Positions 59,101 to 64,000 of a DNA stretch of 64,000 nt are shown piece after piece. Source of the stretch: Tachypleus tridentatus (taxonomy: Eukaryota > Arthropoda > Merostomata > Xiphosura > Limulidae); NCBI RefSeq assembly GCF_004210375.1, contig NC_134835.1, forward strand, positions 69,966,447-70,030,446, in the 5' to 3' direction. Position 1 is the first letter of the stretch. Each line of letters opens with the position of its first letter. The position numbers and the translations under genes are program-made. The notes under the pieces were generated by a model that was not told where the DNA came from, ran no database searches, and saw only the letters and a program-made list of their open reading frames with translations.

Positions 59101-59612
59101 TTGGTGAGGGTGACACTGTCCACCTTACAAAAGGTTTTAGTTTTTTAAAGGCCATTGGCCTTTTTAAAGGTATTTAAGTTTTTAATTCATAAATTAGACT
59201 TTTTTAAAAAAATATGATTCCTTTATGTGAATTAAAGCACAATTAGTTCGATATGAAATTAGAAAATAGCCGTAACATCAAATAACTCGAAACCAGGACT
59301 GTAAAGACCAACTTCAAGTGACTAACAGTGATGTTTGAACTTACCCGTTAGTCATCCTGGGAGTTATGATAATTAAAGTTATGCTATAGAAAGTTTTTTA
59401 AAACTTGTATTACTGTACTTTCTCTCTTACTGCTGTAAACTAGATATAAAAATTGGATTTAATGCTATTAAAGTTTTTAATTCAAAAATTACACTTTGTT
59501 TTGTTTTACTTTGATTCCTTTTTATGAATTTTAATAATTTTACTTTAACATTTTACCGGACATTTGGTGCAGGCAGCCTAGTTGCTTTGCGCCATGAAAC
59601 ATCAAACCAACC
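59101..59612 (+). other. LINE 3' UTR and tail
   Basis: It contains a hairpin (AAAGGCCATTGGCCTTT near 59150) and an internal direct repeat. TTAAGTTTTTAATTCATAAA with GATTCCTTTATGTGAATT (59164-59235) recurs as TAAAGTTTTTAATTCAAAAA with GATTCCTTTTTATGAATT (59469-59535). The last 60 bp, GTGCAGGCAGCCTAGTTGCT then TTGCGCCATGAAACATCAAA, resemble the 3' tails of both SINE families. Confidence 0.75.
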
Positions 59613-61335
59613 AATTCTCTCTAAATTACCTCAGTTTTGATCCCTGTTTCCCATTTCTCAAACTTTGACTATCATTGCCTTTAATTAGGATTAAGCTCAT
59701 CTGTTCCTTTATGTTTATCTCCTCTTCCCTTCTGTTCCAACGTGCTCTATCCTCCATCTTCACACCTGCTTTTAATAGGTCCTTGGCAAAGTTTTCTGGT
59801 TTCTTTCACAGAGTAGCTTCATATTTAGTGTGTTCCATTCACACTTCTTTGACTGTTTATTTATGCACATGGAGAATTTGTCATTCCTGTAAATTGACTT
59901 GGGATTTCCAGGTTTCTTACTCAGTGATTGCCTGTATCTCTGAGTGTCTCACATGGCTCTTTGTCAGGGGTTTTTTGGTCTCCTTGATTTCAGATGTTGG
60001 GTAGCATTATTCCCTACCTTCCTTTTTTCCCATTTCCTTATGGTTTTTGCCTTTCCTGTTTTTTCCCACATTCTTTTCCTTCCACTGCATTGATCACTGA
60101 GGCATCCATCTCTTTTGGTTTGGGACATTCACATGGTCCTTCATGCCTTTACCCTACCTTCATTTGAACCTCTGTCTGTGTATTCCCTATTTCTCTTCTC
60201 TCCTTGATGGCATACATCTTTCTCCTTCCAGTTTATAGTCATCATACGTTGGATAATTTTATACTTAATGTTACCAAGTCCTTGTAACACTTCTTCTTTA
60301 TCTGGATCATGCTTTCATTGCTACAGCTTCTGTGGCTTATGATGTTCAGGCCTACCCTCAGTTCTCATTTCTGCCCTACTACTGATCCAGATTGATTTCT
60401 TTGTTCTGTCTGTGCCCTACATATTATATTGGCAACACAGATTTCTTTCAGGGCCCTTGTTCTCACCAGTTTCTCCCTTTTCAACCTTCCCCTTCCCATG
60501 ATGCTTACCCACTTTTGATCCAGGAGACTTATTCCTCATTGTCTTCCTGGTGTGATATCTTTCATGTTTCCTGTCATCAACCACATTACCTTCCCTTCTT
60601 CTATGCCTCTTGTCACATTCTACTATAGAGCATGAATAGAACTTTGCACACATTCATCTACAACCATCTACACCATATCACTGTTTCTGCTTCCTCAGAT
60701 ATCACCTACCACCTGTGGCTATTCTCCAAACTTCAGGATAGCAATGACACACAGTGAATCTTTACTAATGCTTTCTTTTCTTTGCTTCAGCTTCACTTTG
60801 GCAATGTGGCAAGTGGTGTCTGATCAGATATTGTACTCTGAATAAATTCCACTTAGATAGCTATAACTACTTGCAGATATTCTTCTTTCAAAGTTTCACA
60901 AGTTTCTCTTCCAATTCAGTTTGGGATTCGAGCTGACTCTGTGAGTGTAGAGAGAAATACTGTCTTGGAAGTGATAATTTTCCTAAATGAAAATGTATTT
61001 TGATAGATATTTTCTTCCTATCACACTTCCCACCTTTCCTGTTCCCCATCTTCTGATGCTCACACCTTCTGCCAAACTTTGAAGTGATAGTTCAGGGTAG
61101 CACATAGAGGTAATCACATGTGTCGTGATAGTAGTGCTCTCCCGTTAGTGGAGAAGTGACGCATAGTGATTTACATGAGAGATATGTTGGTACTTTGGAT
61201 TCCAATAGAGGGAAGGTTGAAGGCTTGTGGTATGTGCTCATAAAACGTTCTCATCTAGAGGGCAGCACAGAAGGAGAAAAGTTAATCTTGTTATTCCCTA
61301 TCAGAAATATATTTTCATTTAGGAAAATTATAGCT
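59613..61335 (+). mobile_element. DIRS-like retrotransposon, 3' part (tyrosine recombinase and terminal repeats)
   Basis: The plus-strand frames carry the recombinase texture of DIRS elements. HRVASYLVCSIHTSLTVYLC (about 59805-59865) and ACISECLTWLFVRGFLVSL (about 59925) come first. WDIHMVLHAFTLPSFEPLSV (60121-60180) matches the WDLSxVLxAxxxPPFEPL block. LCPTYYIGNTDFF with FLPFQPS (60410-60495) matches LCPVRALxxYLxRT...LFLPF. Further right an inverted repeat pair (60974-60994 and 61311-61331) fits DIRS terminal repeats. It is the downstream half of the element at 52040-53890. The catalytic R-H-R-Y residues cannot be assigned with confidence. Confidence 0.65.
60974..61331. repeat. inverted repeat at the end of the DIRS-like element
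   Basis: ATAATTTTCCTAAATGAAAAT (60974-60994) is perfectly inverted at 61311-61331. The similarity continues outward-facing with TATTTTGATAG-TAT against CCCTATCAGAAATA. DIRS elements end in inverted and split repeats, so this is probably part of that terminus. Confidence 0.65.
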
Positions 61336-61359
61336 TTTCATTAATTTACCTCATTTATG

Positions 61360-62100
61360 CAATAAGTTTATAATTTTTACATTTTAGTTACTTTTATAAT
61401 AATAAATAAATAAAGGATGCATACAATAAAATATATAGTACTTACATGGGTATTTACTGTCAACTGTTAGTAAAACTTCCTAATTTTTTATTCCAGTGAT
61501 ACTACTATATGAGATAATTTTTGTTTAAATAAATAATGCACCAAAGAACCCAGAATAATAACACACAAAAAGCAGACAATGTCATGTAACTATTGCAGTT
61601 TTTCTTTCTTTCTAATTATTCAACAAGAGCCTTTAAAAATTAAGCTAACTTCATAGATAATAATCTCAAACTGGAGGAAAAATAGACAGTTATCTGTACA
61701 GAATATAATGCAGTATAATACTCAAACTGGTAGATTAAAACACAGAATTTCTATTGGGTATAAATAATATAGTATAAAACAAACTGTTGACAATTTGTGA
61801 AAATGGAATGTGACAGGTGGGCATGCCACACAAGTTTGATTTTCTAGCTTACTTCATAGACAAATAAGACTGATGACTTGAGTAATATCTATATTATATT
61901 GAGTGGTTTACATCAACCCTAGCAAGATAGGTTTTCCTATGGTTGCAGGTCAATGACCATGTCATCATATTTGTAAACTAACATTCAAAGTTTTATTGGA
62001 CTATTATTTTATAAATGTATGTCAATAACTTTGGTACCAAATTGTAAATTACAATTCAAATTTTTGTATTATAAATTGGTCAGTTTCTCAATTTAAAAAG
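61360..62100 (-). repeat. dispersed repeat copy 3 (inverted)
   Basis: The minus strand of 61690-61870 reads GCCCACCTGTCACATT and TATTATTTATACCCAATAGA, matching blocks in copy 1 (near 2490-2550) and copy 2 (near 50340-50370). Edges are uncertain. Confidence 0.5.
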
Positions 62101-62104
62101 GAAA

Positions 62105-62340
62105 TGGGTCATTCCATGTCAGCTCACTCACCTAGGGCTTCCCAATTCATTTCATAGATGTCCTTGAAAAATTTTAAGCAAAAACTTCATTTGATTTATT
62201 CAGCCATGCAGTACAGCTTTAGGATTTTACATGGCTGAATAAATCAAAATGAAGTTTTTGCTTGAATTTTTTAAAGGAAAATTTATGGCATGCACTGGGA
62301 AAAATTATTTTTTCTGTGTTAGTTGGAATGGAATGACCCA
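62105..62340. mobile_element. foldback MITE with GGGTCATTCC ends
   Basis: A 236-bp palindromic unit. It begins TGGGTCATTCCATGTCAG and ends with GGAATGGAATGACCCA. Long inner arms (about 62173-62208 and 62230-62266; GCAAAAACTTCATTTGATTT and its complement AAATCAAAATGAAGTTTTTG) surround a short loop. No coding capacity. The GGGTCATTCCA tip is a common MITE-like end in animal genomes. Confidence 0.75.
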
Positions 62341-62987
62341 AATATAAAAAATTTAATTTTTGTATGTCGTGGCATGATAAATGTAGCTTTGGTTCAAATG
62401 AGATGTTTGTGAAATTTAAATAAAAAGTATAGTTTCTTATAAATTCAAATTACTATAGTGACTAGCTAGAATATAAAAATCATCAGGATTTTCTATTTTC
62501 TGAGATATTAATACATTTATTGAACCAATCAAGGTGGCCTCACCGACTTTTTCATTTTTGAAAATACTTGCATATGTATAACTACATTACCCAATGATAT
62601 ATGTGTAACCCATTAAAAGTTCAGAATGCACCCCTAATAGTTTCTTAGCCTGTTTAAAGTATTTGTGTAGGAAACTTTCTTTATATGCTAGATTCCAAGA
62701 AGTGAAATAAGACATTAGTGAGCTCAAAAAAATTTTTTTTAGAGTCAAATACAGCTTAGTTACTAAGCTTGATAAATTATAGTGGAATTCTATGGCATTT
62801 ATATAGCAATTATAATTTTCTTTTTAGTTCTAAAAACATATATAAAGGCAAATGAGAAATTATTTTGTTTCACATCTTCCACATGTGGAATTTGATAAGA
62901 CTTAATAACTATCACAAGCAGTAAATGAGTACAAAGTTTGTAACTAGAAGAGGTAGTTGTTTCTATACTTCTTTAATTACTGTTGTA
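62341..62987. other. NKAP intron 3, nothing recognised
   Basis: AT-rich, no exon or named repeat. Confidence 0.35.
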
Positions 62988-63245
62988 CGTGTTATGAAAA
63001 ATAATTGAAATTTAATAACTTATTTGTAAATAGTAATAACATATATAATGTAACCAAAATGGGTCTATTGTACAAAATACTGGTCCACTAGAACACAGGC
63101 AGTCACTGTAAATGTTAGTCAGGCATGGCTGAGAGGTCAGTATAATAAAAATAATAAATATATATTATGTATAGTATTGTGATATTTAAGCTGCTTAAAC
63201 TAAACATTTGTTTTTTTCATGTTATAATTTGTAGTCATTCTAGAA
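62988..63245 (+). repeat. fragment related to the 44595-45908 piggyBac-type element
   Basis: Blocks shared in order with 45384-45745 are CATATATAATGTA, TACAAAATA-T-GT-CACTA, GCATG-CTG-GAGGTCA-TATAATAAAA, and TTAAGCTG-TTA-AC-AAA-ATTTG before CATGTTAT-TGTAGTCATT. The TTAA ends are not evident, so it is a partial copy. Confidence 0.55.
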
Positions 63246-64000
63246 AGACAAAGCATAATTTATATACACTTCTATTTTTTTTTATGGTTACATCAACCAA
63301 ACCTGTACAAAGATACAATAGTGAAAATAATAATTTTTTTCTGATAAATGTTTGATAATTATGTGAATGTTATAATTATTTCACATGTGAAATTTGAAAA
63401 TTTTTGACATCATAAAAGTATTTCTAATTTCAAAATCAAAATAACTTTGCATGTTGGATAGTCAACATTCAGAAAGAAAAAATGCACAAGAAAAACTTTA
63501 CTTAAATAATCTTAAAACTTAAAAAAAAAGTGATTATTTTCTGTACAAAAACCTTGTAATGTTTACTAATAAATTGAAGAATATTCTGAAGATATGCTTA
63601 TTGTATTAAACATTACAGCAGGAAAACTATAACAAGCACAAAATTATTGCATGGTTTTACAAGCTAAAAGTTTCCATATAGTTATAAAACATACAGTAAC
63701 CTCATCATATCTGGGGAAAATATGTAACGCACAATTGATCAAATTTTGAAAGTCAAATATGAGTGCCACCTTTTGAAAATTGGGACTGTTAAATTTATAG
63801 AAACTGTGTTTAATATATTATTTAAGTAATTTTATTTGTTTATGCTTTTGTAGTGTACAATCACCTTTTTACTAGTACAAGATGGTAAAACTACCTTAGA
63901 TACAGTAAACACTTATTAATATTAACAGAAAAAAGTATTAATTTCTAAAGTACAGGAACATGTGAAATGGTATTAAATAATTTGAAATTTGTAATATTAA
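63246..64000. other. NKAP intron 3, nothing recognised
   Basis: No exon, including no match to the conserved NKAP C-terminal domain, and no clear repeat up to the window edge. Confidence 0.4.

Larger units (their letters stand above)
53891..59612 (+). mobile_element. full-length RNase H-type non-LTR retrotransposon (I/R1/LOA-like), decayed
   Basis: The 5.7-kb unit runs in order: 5' UTR (53891-54314, with a partial second copy at 46342), ORF1 with CCHC knuckles, ORF2 with endonuclease, reverse transcriptase and RNase H, a 3' UTR from about 59100, and the tail TTTGGTGCAGGCAGCCTAGT, TGCTTTGCGCCATGAAACAT, CAAACCAACC. It is inserted within a DIRS-like element, in the same strand as NKAP. Many stops and frameshifts affect both ORFs, yet both ends are preserved. 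Assignment to an exact clade needs phylogeny. The RNase H domain excludes CR1, L1 and RTE types. Confidence 0.88.

Noticed and set aside
49593..64000. Further NKAP exons, especially the conserved C-terminal domain
   Set aside because: I looked for LLPGEG-, GEIGLT- and RKENQ-like coding stretches and found none before the window edge.
1..64000. CRISPR array, prokaryotic operon or prophage
   Set aside because: No regularly spaced identical repeats, ribosome binding sites or gene strings. Splice-bounded exons and SINEs show animal nuclear DNA.

Overview
The window is animal nuclear DNA: AT-rich, intron-rich, with GT/AG-bounded short exons, no operons, and many decayed transposons. The tRNA-derived SINEs and the RNase H-bearing LINE look like those I associate with chelicerates, most likely a horseshoe crab. 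The species is an inference from memory of repeat families; the sequence alone does not prove it. Two protein genes are supported, both on the plus strand and both incomplete here.

Gene 1 (left, about 1-17 kb) is the 3' end of a myosin phosphatase targeting subunit (PPP1R12A/MYPT1; Mbs in flies). Two short coiled-coil exons (4759-4797 and 5189-5239) are followed by two alternative final coding exons (11982-12068 and 13332-13418). The last two have the same length, phase and leucine heptads, and both end in SKLSK-stop. Gene 2 (right, from 40655 past the right edge) is the 5' part of NKAP. It has an RS-rich first coding exon, an exon with the diagnostic ERERIG...VWG motif at 47292, and a Ser/Asp-rich exon at 49593. 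The conserved C-terminal domain must lie beyond 64 kb.

The 17-37 kb gap between them is a repeat nursery. It holds about a dozen copies of a ~270-bp tRNA-headed SINE, several copies of a shorter second SINE, a nearly complete but dead Tc1-like transposon with ~215-bp inverted repeats, and hairpin fragments of Penelope-like elements, one carrying a hammerhead-ribozyme-like core. NKAP introns carry a CR1 LINE fossil, a TTAA-flanked piggyBac-type MITE, and a nested insertion: a full-length, decayed RNase H-type LINE (about 53891-59612) inside a DIRS-like tyrosine-recombinase retrotransposon. All transposon ORFs are broken.

Three observations stand out. The MYPT terminal exons are a tandem duplicate pair, and the first has a splice donor abutting its stop codon. 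CpG density changes sharply at about 17 kb and 37 kb, which may mark the ends of the two transcription units. Both SINE families share a 3' tail with the LINE present in this window.
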